Positions 16,489-24,562 of a stretch of DNA of 64,000 nt are shown piece after piece. The position numbers and the translations under genes are program-made. The first letter of the stretch is position 1. Every line of letters begins with the position of its first letter. The notes beneath the pieces are model-generated. The model had not been told where the DNA came from, ran no database searches, and was given only the letters and a program-made list of their open reading frames with translations. Source of the DNA: Terriglobia bacterium (lineage in GTDB: Bacteria > Acidobacteriota > Terriglobia > UBA7540); contig JASHON010000029.1 of NCBI GenBank assembly GCA_030041095.1, positions 1-64,000 on the forward strand, read 5' to 3'.

Positions 16489-17241
16489 ATGATTCAGAGG
16501 CAAGGAGCGCAAACTGGCTGTACTATAATCGAACCGGAAATCATACTCATTCCTGCTGGGCCGGTCACGCTTGGAGTTCCGGATTTCCCAAGCAACTCAA
16601 AACTGCCGCATCCTTGGCATAAGAAGACCGTCCACGTACCCGCTTTTGGCGTTGGCAAATGCGCGGTGACCGTCAGGGAGTACCTTGTTTTTGGAAAATG
16701 CTATGCAATTAGTGAAGAGCTGCTTAAAGATCCTCGGTTTCAAGATCCCCAAGCTCCTGCGGCCTACGTCAGTTGGATTGACGCGGTGCGGTATACACAA
16801 TGGCTCGCCCGCGAAACCGGAACAGCTTATCGAATGTTGCGCGATGCGGAATTTGAGAAAGCAGCGCGTGGTGGGCTGGACGGCAAACGGTTTCCGTGGG
16901 GCGATGAAAGCCCCGACGGGCGTTGCGACTATAACAATCCAAACGGCGCTCCCCGTCCTGTGGGCTCCTTCGCCCCCAATGGATATGGCGCTTTTGACAT
17001 GGCGGGATCGATATGGTCGTGGTGCGAGGAAACTTACGAACAAGTTTCGCCCGACCGCTCCAAGATGTGCTACGAGGCCACCCTGGTCCGCGACACAAGA
17101 CTCAATCCAATCTGTCGCGGTGGGTCATTCAAGAGCGAGGACATCACAGTCTTAAACTGTGCATACCGGCACGAAGACCCCATCGATGGACGCTTCAATT
17201 GCATCGGCTTCCGTGTGGCACTGGACCTACCGTCCTCATGA
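16489..17241 (+). CDS. SUMF1/formylglycine-generating-enzyme-fold protein
   Basis: A 250-residue protein spanning the whole SUMF1 domain: an N-terminal PAGPVTLG strand, YVSWIDAVRYTQWL, FPWGD, PVGSFAPNGYGAFDMAGSIWSW and RGGSF. Of the two active-site cysteines of true formylglycine-generating enzyme, only the second seems to have a counterpart (NCAYR); the position five residues earlier is isoleucine. It is thus unlikely to activate sulfatases, and no sulfatase is in the window. A GGAGGA site 8 bases before the ATG supports the start. The stop overlaps the next gene. Confidence 0.82.
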   Translation: MIQRQGAQTGCTIIEPEIILIPAGPVTLGVPDFPSNSKLPHPWHKKTVHVPAFGVGKCAVTVREYLVFGKCYAISEELLKDPRFQDPQAPAAYVSWIDAVRYTQWLARETGTAYRMLRDAEFEKAARGGLDGKRFPWGDESPDGRCDYNNPNGAPRPVGSFAPNGYGAFDMAGSIWSWCEETYEQVSPDRSKMCYEATLVRDTRLNPICRGGSFKSEDITVLNCAYRHEDPIDGRFNCIGFRVALDLPSS

Positions 17242-18632
17242 AGACTGTCGACCGGCTACAGAATTCGGATGTACTTTCTCGAATGTTGACACGCGAATTA
17301 GAGTTTGAGCGGCGTAATCGGAGTATCGTCAGCAAAACACAGGCCTCTCTGCAGCGTTATCAGCGCGCTCAGCGATCATTGGCCGGTGGCGTTTCAAGCG
17401 GTCTGCGGCGCTCCGTACGCCCATACCCGCTTTATTTTTCGTCTGGCCGCGGCGCCCAAATCACAGATGTAGACAGCAACACCTATATCGATTATGGACT
17501 TGCCTGGGGACCACTGATCTTAGGCCACTCGCCTCAGTGCGTAGTTGATTCTATTGCCAGGCAAGCTTCCCGCGGCTTTACCTTCGGCGCCCAGCACGAT
17601 CTTGAGTTCGAGGTTGCAGAACGCCTGATCGAAACTATTCCTTGCGCTGAGCTGGTCTGCTTTGCCAACAGCGGGACGGAAATCGTGCAAGTGGCGTTGA
17701 GGCTGGCCCGGGCATTCACCGGCCGTCCGAAGTTCCTCAAATTCGAAGGTCACTACCATGGATGGGACGACTCGGTGTTGGTGAGTTATCACCCAACTTT
17801 TTCCGAGATCTCACTAGCAGAAGGAGGTCCCATCCCCGTTGGTAAAGGCCAGCGCCCTCATGATGACGTCTTCGTTGTCGAATGGAATGACCCCGAGGGC
17901 GTGGAGGACACATTCGCGCAGCACAGGGACGAAATCTCGGCCGTGATTTGTGAGCCGCTGCTTTGCAACAGTGGATGCATCCCCCCTGAACCCGGATTCT
18001 TGCAATTCCTGCGTGATATCACTGCCCGAACTGGCGCGCTCCTCATCTTCGATGAAGTCATCACGGGCTTTCGCCTCGGCCTACAGGGCGCTCAAGGCCG
18101 GTACGGTGTCGTGCCTGATCTGGCAGCGTATGCCAAGGCCGTCGGAGGCGGCCTCCCGCTCAGCGTCCTTGCAGGAAAGCGGGATTTTATGGAGCTGGTT
18201 GCCGACGGCAGAGTCGTTCATGCAGGAACTCTGAATGGGAACCCCCTTGTTCTGGCGGCGGCGAAGGCGACGATCGAAATACTGGCCCACAACCACGGTT
18301 CGGCTTACAACGATCTGTCAGAACGAGGCCATAGGTTGATGGAGGGGATCGGGGCACGGCTCAAAGAACACGGCTTCGATGTGGTTGTTGCAGGTGAGCC
18401 TGCGGTCTTTCATGTTTCCTTTATGAAAAGCCCCGCGAAGCGCTATCGCGATCTACTCGGCTCCAACAACGCTCTATACGCAGATTTCGCCCTCGCACTG
18501 CTCGACGAGGGAGTAGCCGTCCTGCCCGATGGTCGTTGGTACGTCTCGCTTGCCCATGACGATGAGGTGATCGATAGAACGCTGACGGCTGTCGAGCGCG
18601 CAATCTCACTGACAGGGAGATCGACACAATGA
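17238..18632 (+). CDS. Glutamate-1-semialdehyde aminomutase-like class III aminotransferase
   Basis: A 464-residue PLP enzyme of the HemL-like class III group. It has the phosphate-binding NSGTE, GHYHGWDD, the cofactor aspartate in IFDEV and the Schiff-base lysine in AYAKAVGGG. It is longer at the N-terminus (about 40 residues) than HemL. The setting, a catabolic operon with a second aminotransferase, argues against tetrapyrrole synthesis. It more likely transaminates or moves an amino group on the pathway compound. The start ATG 17238 overlaps the SUMF1 stop (ATGA); its stop overlaps the next ATG in the same way. Confidence 0.85.
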   Translation: MKTVDRLQNSDVLSRMLTRELEFERRNRSIVSKTQASLQRYQRAQRSLAGGVSSGLRRSVRPYPLYFSSGRGAQITDVDSNTYIDYGLAWGPLILGHSPQCVVDSIARQASRGFTFGAQHDLEFEVAERLIETIPCAELVCFANSGTEIVQVALRLARAFTGRPKFLKFEGHYHGWDDSVLVSYHPTFSEISLAEGGPIPVGKGQRPHDDVFVVEWNDPEGVEDTFAQHRDEISAVICEPLLCNSGCIPPEPGFLQFLRDITARTGALLIFDEVITGFRLGLQGAQGRYGVVPDLAAYAKAVGGGLPLSVLAGKRDFMELVADGRVVHAGTLNGNPLVLAAAKATIEILAHNHGSAYNDLSERGHRLMEGIGARLKEHGFDVVVAGEPAVFHVSFMKSPAKRYRDLLGSNNALYADFALALLDEGVAVLPDGRWYVSLAHDDEVIDRTLTAVERAISLTGRSTQ

Positions 18633-19582
18633 CAGGGGAACCCGCAGTATACCTTCGCGGACGAATGTTGCCCGCCTCGGAAGCAAGCATTTCGATCTTT
18701 GACTTTGGCATCGTTTTGGGCGCGACGATCACCGATCTGCTGCGAACGTTCAATCACCATCCTTATCGACTCGAGGATCACGTTCACCGGTTCTACGATT
18801 CATGCAAATACGCACGGATCAAGCCGCCGATTTTGGCGAAGGAGACGATGCGGATCACCGAAGAGCTCGTCAAACACAATGCCCCGTTGGCAGGGCCGGG
18901 AGGCGAGTTGGCCGTCGTTTACTTCATCACTCCAGGCGAGAATTTCGTCTATGCCGGCTCGGCCGCGGCTGGCGGAGCCGATCTTACGCCCACTTTCTGC
19001 ATTCATTCTTTTCCATTGCCCTTTCATCTCTTCCGGCGATTCTTCGAGACTGGATTGCACCTCGTGACGCCCTCCACGCGCCACGTTCCGCCGGAGTGCA
19101 TTGATCCCAAAATAAAGAACCGCAGCCGCCTGCATTGGTGGCTCGCCGAACAGGAAGCCCATTTGGTCGATGGGTCCGCCATGCCCTTGCTCCTTGATTT
19201 GCAGGGGAACATTACGGAAACCAGCGGGTCTAACTTTTTGCTGGTAAAAAAGGGCATCGTATACTCCCCAGCGCCGCGCAACATCCTGCTCGGCGTAAGT
19301 CGCAAAGTGGTGATCGAACTTTGTTCCAAGCTGGGAATTAGCTTTGTCGAGCGGGATCTTCAAACCCACGATGCCATGACCGCGGACGAAGCCTTCGTAA
19401 CCACGACGCCCTATTGCATGGCACCGGTCACAAAGGTCAACGGAGTGACCACAGGCGACGGCACCTCCATCGGTGGGCCCATTTACCGCCGTTTGCTGCG
19501 AGCCTGGAGTGACGAAGCGGGAGTGGATATCCGCGCGCAGATTCTTGGGCCTCAGGGACCAAACAGCGTGGCGTCTGCTTGA
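18629..19582 (+). CDS. Class IV aminotransferase (branched-chain/D-amino-acid type)
   Basis: A 317-residue fold-type IV PLP enzyme. The N-terminal half has the conserved FDFG and RLEDHVHR helix, the lysine lies in DPKIKNRSR, and the cofactor phosphate region includes ITETSGSNFLLV. The family includes branched-chain and D-amino acid aminotransferases and aminodeoxychorismate lyase; the substrate side cannot be assigned. It overlaps the GSA-type aminotransferase by 4 bases, so the two are made together. Confidence 0.83.
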   Translation: MTGEPAVYLRGRMLPASEASISIFDFGIVLGATITDLLRTFNHHPYRLEDHVHRFYDSCKYARIKPPILAKETMRITEELVKHNAPLAGPGGELAVVYFITPGENFVYAGSAAAGGADLTPTFCIHSFPLPFHLFRRFFETGLHLVTPSTRHVPPECIDPKIKNRSRLHWWLAEQEAHLVDGSAMPLLLDLQGNITETSGSNFLLVKKGIVYSPAPRNILLGVSRKVVIELCSKLGISFVERDLQTHDAMTADEAFVTTTPYCMAPVTKVNGVTTGDGTSIGGPIYRRLLRAWSDEAGVDIRAQILGPQGPNSVASA

Positions 19583-19619
19583 GGCCACGGAGGAAACAAC
19601 CTGCGGGAGGAGGAATGAC

Positions 19620-20735
19620 GTGAACGTCCTGGTTATTGGGGGCGGCTCCATGGGACGCCGCCGTTTGCGCGATCTCTCTTATCTTTGTGCCGGCGGCGTG
19701 CTGCTATTCGAACCGTCGGAAGAACGTTGCGCGGAGGTTTCGAAATCTTTTGGAGTGGCTGGGTTTACGGATTTGCAAACGGCGCTGGGACATCAACCTG
19801 ACGCGCTGGTCGTTTCGACTCCGCCAGCATTCCACGAGCCCTACGTGCGCCTGGCAATCGAGCGGGGTCTTCACGTATTCTCCGAAGTCCCCTTCCTGCT
19901 CGAATATGGCGTCCTAAAGGAGATTGCTGAACAAAGCCCGACGAAGAAACTCGTCATGGGCGTGAGTCACACGATTCGTTACTACCCGCCCTACCGTTTA
20001 ATCCACGATTTGATCAATGAAAATGCGATTGGCAAGGCGCTCTATGTCGAATACAGCTTGGGGAATTATTTGCCCGACTGGCATCCCTACGAGGACTACC
20101 GCAAGTTCTACGCCAACGATCAGAAACTAGGCGGCGCGGGGATGGATATGTTATTACACGAAATCAGTGCCATCCAATGGTGGCTCGGAAATATTTCGCA
20201 CGTGCAAGCACGGCTTTCAAAAGTCAGCACGCTTGAGATCGCGGGACCGGATACCCACGATGTGCTCATGCGATTTGCCAGTGGGACCGTCGGCTTCTTC
20301 CATCACGATGTGATTGAGCGCGGCACGATCGGCCGGCATGTGAGAATCGTGGGGGAATACGGAACGATTGAGTGGCACCAGAACCAGCCCGCAGTCCGCG
20401 TCTATCATGGCAAGGAAGCACGGGAAGAGATCCTTGGATACGAGAAGGCCGCTGATTGGGGCTCGGCCATGGAGGCGAGCCGGCGTGCTGCGGAGTTGGT
20501 CGCCCAAAAACGTGCTGGTTCCGGCGTTATCCCCACGGCAAGCGCGCCCAGCTTCACCTACGAATCTTGTTATTTGCGAGAAATCTCTCACTTTCTCTCT
20601 GCCGCGCGCGGAGAGGCTGCGTACGCAGGTTGCACTCTCGTCGACGAGCTGAATAATGTCGCTGCTTTCGAGAGTATTTTGGAGAGCGCCGAAACGGGCC
20701 GAGAGCTGGCCGTTCAGTCGAGGTTGAACGTTTGA
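19620..20735 (+). CDS. Gfo/Idh/MocA-family oxidoreductase
   Basis: A 371-residue NAD(P)-dependent dehydrogenase with N-terminal Rossmann motif VIGGGSMGRRR and the EKP-equivalent SEVPF, followed by the two-domain C-terminal sheet with GAGMDMLLHEI (the common GG-xxxDxxxH metal- or substrate-facing helix). The family oxidises hydroxyls on sugars and cyclitols. The start is GTG 19620, set by AGGAGG at 19608-19613; the frame extends upstream into the previous gene. Its TGA overlaps the TTG of the next gene. Confidence 0.85.
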   Translation: MNVLVIGGGSMGRRRLRDLSYLCAGGVLLFEPSEERCAEVSKSFGVAGFTDLQTALGHQPDALVVSTPPAFHEPYVRLAIERGLHVFSEVPFLLEYGVLKEIAEQSPTKKLVMGVSHTIRYYPPYRLIHDLINENAIGKALYVEYSLGNYLPDWHPYEDYRKFYANDQKLGGAGMDMLLHEISAIQWWLGNISHVQARLSKVSTLEIAGPDTHDVLMRFASGTVGFFHHDVIERGTIGRHVRIVGEYGTIEWHQNQPAVRVYHGKEAREEILGYEKAADWGSAMEASRRAAELVAQKRAGSGVIPTASAPSFTYESCYLREISHFLSAARGEAAYAGCTLVDELNNVAAFESILESAETGRELAVQSRLNV

Positions 20736-21535
20736 AGCAAGAACGTGCGCCGCGATCAACCTTTCGTTTGTTCGTTCTAGAGGGCAAGACGGCCCTGGTT
20801 TCCGGTGGCGCTGGTATTTACGGCAGCCAAATCTCGCGGGCCCTCGCGGAGTGCGGAGCGCACGTCATCATCGCTTCGCGCCACTTGGATCAATGCGAAA
20901 AGCGTGCACGTTCCTTGCGCAGGGCAGGCCTGCGTGCGGACGCAGACGAGGTTGACCTGAGCTCGGAACAATCCATCCGTAAGCTCCGTGACCGCATCCT
21001 GTCAAAACACGGCCGCCTCGACGTGCTGGTCAACAATGCAGTCGCCCGGGCGGGCGGCGATCTCGATCACACGACGGTTGACGAATGGGAGTCGACGATG
21101 AAGGTCAACTCCACAGGTTTGTTTCTCGCGTGCCAGATTCTGTCGGCGCCGATGAAACAGGCTCGCTCAGGCTCCGTTATCAATATTGCATCAATCTACG
21201 GAATGGTCGGCCCCGACTTCTCCATTTACAAGGGGACGGAGCTCACGATGCCGGTGAACTATGCTTTCGCAAAGGGCGGAATGATCAATCTGACGCGGTA
21301 TCTCGCGAGCTATCTCGCCCCCTACAACGTTCGCGTGAACTGCCTCTCTCCCGGAGGCTTTCGCACTTCGGCGACGCCTCCTCAGTTTGTTCCGAAATAT
21401 TCCAAGCGTACGCCGCTGCGGCGGATGGCTGAACCGGGCGATATTAATGGCCCTGTTGTGTTTCTTGCGTCTGACGCATCCCGATACATCACAGGGCAGA
21501 ACATTCCGGTCGACGGAGGATGGACGGCCATCTGA
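20732..21535 (+). CDS. Short-chain dehydrogenase/reductase (second)
   Basis: A 267-residue SDR with cofactor motif SGGAGIYGS, NNAV, catalytic serine in NIASIYG, a Tyr-Lys pair (NYAFAK) and the VDGGW end. It starts at TTG 20732 inside the upstream TGA (TTGA). Together with the first SDR and the Gfo/Idh/MocA enzyme, it gives the operon three oxidoreductases. Confidence 0.87.
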   Translation: MKQERAPRSTFRLFVLEGKTALVSGGAGIYGSQISRALAECGAHVIIASRHLDQCEKRARSLRRAGLRADADEVDLSSEQSIRKLRDRILSKHGRLDVLVNNAVARAGGDLDHTTVDEWESTMKVNSTGLFLACQILSAPMKQARSGSVINIASIYGMVGPDFSIYKGTELTMPVNYAFAKGGMINLTRYLASYLAPYNVRVNCLSPGGFRTSATPPQFVPKYSKRTPLRRMAEPGDINGPVVFLASDASRYITGQNIPVDGGWTAI

Positions 21536-21626
21536 AGGAACTCGGCCCGAGCGGCTCAAGACCGTCGCGGGGGTGAGAACCTCCTCGATATCGCGGAGAC
21601 CGGTCGAAGATTAATGCAGGTGAAGC

Positions 21627-22463
21627 ATGGCGAGTTCAGAAGTGCGTGTAGTTGAGACCCAGGAGGAATTCCTCGGCTGTGAGAATCTACAGCAGCTTGT
21701 TTGGGGGAAGCTCAGTATTGCCTCCGAAGCCCTGATTGCTGTGCAGAAGTCCGGCGGATTGGTGATTGGATACTTCCTCGCCCGAAAAGTAGTTGGTTGT
21801 CTCGTTGCCTTGCTCGGTCAACGGAATCGACGCGTGATCCATTGGTCCCATATGATGGCGGTAGCTCCGGACTATCGCGACCGAGGATTCGGGTTCCAAA
21901 TGAAGCTTGCGCACCGAAAACTTGCGCTCGAGCGAGGGATTCGCTCGATTTGCTGGACCTATGACCCGCTTCAAACCCGAAACGCTACCCTGAACATATC
22001 GCGTCTGGGCGCGAAGCCCGAGGAATACTGTGTGGACTACTACGGCCATTTTGCGAGCATCATTGAAAAAGGGCTACCGAGCGACAGGTTCCTTGTGAAT
22101 TGGAAAATCGCATCCTCTCCGGTGCATCAGCGGCTTCGCGGCGGCTGGCCGCCCTTTAGGCCGCGAGATCTGCCTTTGATCAACCGCACCAAGGTAAATC
22201 GCAGAGGCTTCCTCGAGAATGACAAAATTTTACTTGCCCTGCGCGAGAAAATGCTTGCTTTTGAAGTCCCCACGAATACGGATAGAATGCGGAAAATGAA
22301 TCTTCAGCTTGCTCGACAGTGGCGTCTGGACACGCGAGAGATTATGACGAGATACCTGGAAGCTGGATATTGCGTCGAGGACTTCGCCCCACCGTCCGGA
22401 GCTACCGGCATGAGGACCTTCTACATCCTCAAGAAAGGCCGCCGCGACGCCAGAAACGCTTAG
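21627..22463 (+). CDS. GNAT acyltransferase, predicted N-acyl(succinyl)transferase type
   Basis: A 278-residue protein with an N-terminal GNAT domain: HMMAVAPDYRDRGFGFQMK contains the acyl-CoA pyrophosphate loop (Q/RxxGxG/A class), and TYDPLQTRNATLNISRLGA the later conserved segment. It resembles the COG3375 group, in which some members N-succinylate amino acids beside N-acylamino acid racemase. The C-terminal about 110 residues are family specific. It follows the second SDR by 91 bases and is probably the last gene of the operon. Pairing with the desuccinylase-type enzyme at 13452-14444 is suggestive. Confidence 0.75.
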   Translation: MASSEVRVVETQEEFLGCENLQQLVWGKLSIASEALIAVQKSGGLVIGYFLARKVVGCLVALLGQRNRRVIHWSHMMAVAPDYRDRGFGFQMKLAHRKLALERGIRSICWTYDPLQTRNATLNISRLGAKPEEYCVDYYGHFASIIEKGLPSDRFLVNWKIASSPVHQRLRGGWPPFRPRDLPLINRTKVNRRGFLENDKILLALREKMLAFEVPTNTDRMRKMNLQLARQWRLDTREIMTRYLEAGYCVEDFAPPSGATGMRTFYILKKGRRDARNA

Positions 22464-22508
22464 TTCGAAAGCAGGGGATCTCAATAATTCAGATTTCAAA
22501 GAAGACGG

Positions 22509-24371
22509 CTAAACGTCTCCGAAGTACGCATTTTTCGTCATCACGACACCGTTAACTGTGACGTCCAGAGATCTCAGGAGGACACCGCCGTCAGGCGTCA
22601 TGGCCGTCGACCGTAGCCGGAGGTAGTTGACCCCGTTCGCGCGGCGGTGCTCTTGAATTACTCCTGCGGCTCGCCCATAGACGGAAACTCGACACGAGCG
22701 ATCCCCTGTGCTCCAGTCAAGTGTAAGCTCGAACCAGCGTTCTTCGGGCAACTTGAGATTTTCCAGGCTCTCTCGATTCGTCCGGATGGGCAGGTTGAAT
22801 ACGTTAAAGAAGCGATCTTCGAGGTCCCAAGGCACCGAGAAATAGTCGGTCAGCCCAAGCAGGATCCCGTCGCAGTTCCTGCGAATGAGCATCTCTGCTT
22901 TCAATTGTCCAAGCGAGCCAGCCGGGAAATTCCAGACTGCCCCAGCCGGCCACTTCGGGTCCGCTTTTTGCACCTTGAGCACCTTGCTCCCCGGGTTTTC
23001 AGGATCGGGCTGCAACTCAACCCCTTTGCTGCCGAATACTGACCAATCGTCGAGCCCGTGGGAGAAGTCTGTTGACTGGCGGGTCTCGAGAACCCAGGCG
23101 GGATCAAGAAGCCGGAAGCTGCGCACACTTCCATTGGGCACCACCCAATTCGAGAAGAGAACCCTGCCATCGGTCAATAGAGTTGGGAAAGTATACGATA
23201 GGCCGTAATCGGCCTCCGGCGGTGGCGGCTCGTTTCTCAAGCGATCGCGAGCAACTTCGCGAAACCCGTGCCACGTCCGTCCCTCATCGTGTGAAATCGC
23301 GACATGCAGGACATATCGTCCGCCTTGTGCGTAGGGGTATCGGAGGCAGGCATTTGAGAACAAGAGGATGCTCCCGTCTTTCAACCTAAGCAGGCCAGCG
23401 GGCGAATCTGAGGAAATGAGCGAGGTTGGTCGCGGCGGGGTCCAATGTACGCCGCCGTCAGCCGAAAAGGACTCGTAAAAGCGTCCAAGTTGCGTACGAA
23501 TCAGCATCCACACTCGGCCGTCACGTAACTCAAGGACGACCGGCTCATTCGCCCCATACTCACTGAGGCCTCCAGTTTCAACGGAAAGAGTGTCTGGCGA
23601 TTGCTGCCAAGAGGCGCCAGCGTCATCGGAATATAGGGCCGAAATGTTATACGCGCCGACAAAGGTAAAATCCAGAAATCCTCCACCACGGTTACCGTCC
23701 CAGGACCGGTCATGCGCTGAAGAGAAGGGTAATAGCAGGCGTCCGTCGCGCAGTTGAATGCCCGAAAGCAGATCATCCCCATGGCCCTTCCAAATTCGTT
23801 TCGGCTCATGCCACTGGCGACGGTTGGCGCGGGACCGTGCATGCCAGATGTCCAGGATTTCTCCTGAACGGGTCGCCGGCCCTTCTTCACTTTTCGGATA
23901 CAAAACGCCTGAATTGCCATCGCACAGGATGAAAATTTGAATCTCACCGTCACGATCCACCAACGCATTGAAGATCGCGAATCTGCCCTCGGCCTTCGGC
24001 CATTGGAACAAATCCCTCGCCGCGGACCAAGTGCGTCCGTCGTCCATTGAATAATGGCCCTGCATGATTTGTTGTCCTTCCTGCAGGGCAATCGAGAGGG
24101 CAACGATTTCCCCATCTGGAAGTTGGAGAGCGCGGTACATATTCTCCCGGAAAGGATAATGAGCCTTGAGGGAAGCCGTGAAAGTCGAGACGATCTCTGG
24201 TGGCTTTATGGAAGTGTGCGTGGGCGATTTCGGTTCGACGAATCGCGCCGTTCGCGATGAACTAGCCGACCATAGTCTCTGGTCGGTCAACAGATTCGTA
24301 CCCTCAAGCCCCGAAACCGACGCAACGACCTGCAGAAGAGTGCGACGAGACAACTGTTTTGTGGTGGTCAT
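22509..24371 (-). CDS. Tat-exported sialidase-like BNR protein with C-terminal beta-sandwich
   Basis: A 620-residue protein with a twin-arginine signal (SRRTLLQVV), then a six-bladed sialidase-type propeller (about 60-420) with Asp boxes SMDDGRTW, YSDDAGASW, SADGGVHW and SHDEGRTW. The EPVVLELRDGRVWMLIRT strand carries a glutamate and an arginine at positions conserved in GH33-like proteins. The C-terminal about 180 residues form a second domain beginning FSHGLDDWSVFG. The same two-domain architecture occurs at 33914-35707 and 35789-37516. Sialidase activity is unproven; other exo-acting glycosidases share this fold. AGGGGA precedes the ATG. Last gene of the leftward TonB operon. Confidence 0.8.
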   Translation of the reverse strand: MTTTKQLSRRTLLQVVASVSGLEGTNLLTDQRLWSASSSRTARFVEPKSPTHTSIKPPEIVSTFTASLKAHYPFRENMYRALQLPDGEIVALSIALQEGQQIMQGHYSMDDGRTWSAARDLFQWPKAEGRFAIFNALVDRDGEIQIFILCDGNSGVLYPKSEEGPATRSGEILDIWHARSRANRRQWHEPKRIWKGHGDDLLSGIQLRDGRLLLPFSSAHDRSWDGNRGGGFLDFTFVGAYNISALYSDDAGASWQQSPDTLSVETGGLSEYGANEPVVLELRDGRVWMLIRTQLGRFYESFSADGGVHWTPPRPTSLISSDSPAGLLRLKDGSILLFSNACLRYPYAQGGRYVLHVAISHDEGRTWHGFREVARDRLRNEPPPPEADYGLSYTFPTLLTDGRVLFSNWVVPNGSVRSFRLLDPAWVLETRQSTDFSHGLDDWSVFGSKGVELQPDPENPGSKVLKVQKADPKWPAGAVWNFPAGSLGQLKAEMLIRRNCDGILLGLTDYFSVPWDLEDRFFNVFNLPIRTNRESLENLKLPEERWFELTLDWSTGDRSCRVSVYGRAAGVIQEHRRANGVNYLRLRSTAMTPDGGVLLRSLDVTVNGVVMTKNAYFGDV

Positions 24372-24562
24372 AGATGTCCCCTGAAAGCTGTGATCTTCAT
24401 TACCTTTACGCTACGCGAAGCTTGAACCAATCGGTGGCCCTCTAGTCGGAGCACACCTCTACTCCAATCACCTGCCAAACCAGGTTGCTTTGAGGATTCC
24501 TCGGCCGGTCGCCTCGCCCAGATGGCGAGCCCAAATTGCGAGCTCGAGGTGGGCGTGCCTGC

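Noticed and set aside
17238-18632. Assignment of the class III aminotransferase as hemL
   Set aside because: No other tetrapyrrole gene nearby, extended N-terminus and tight coupling to catabolic genes make the heme role unlikely.
22503-22518. AGACG/CGTCT hairpin between the GNAT and sialidase-like genes
   Set aside because: Five-base stem overlapping a stop codon without a T-run; too weak for a terminator.
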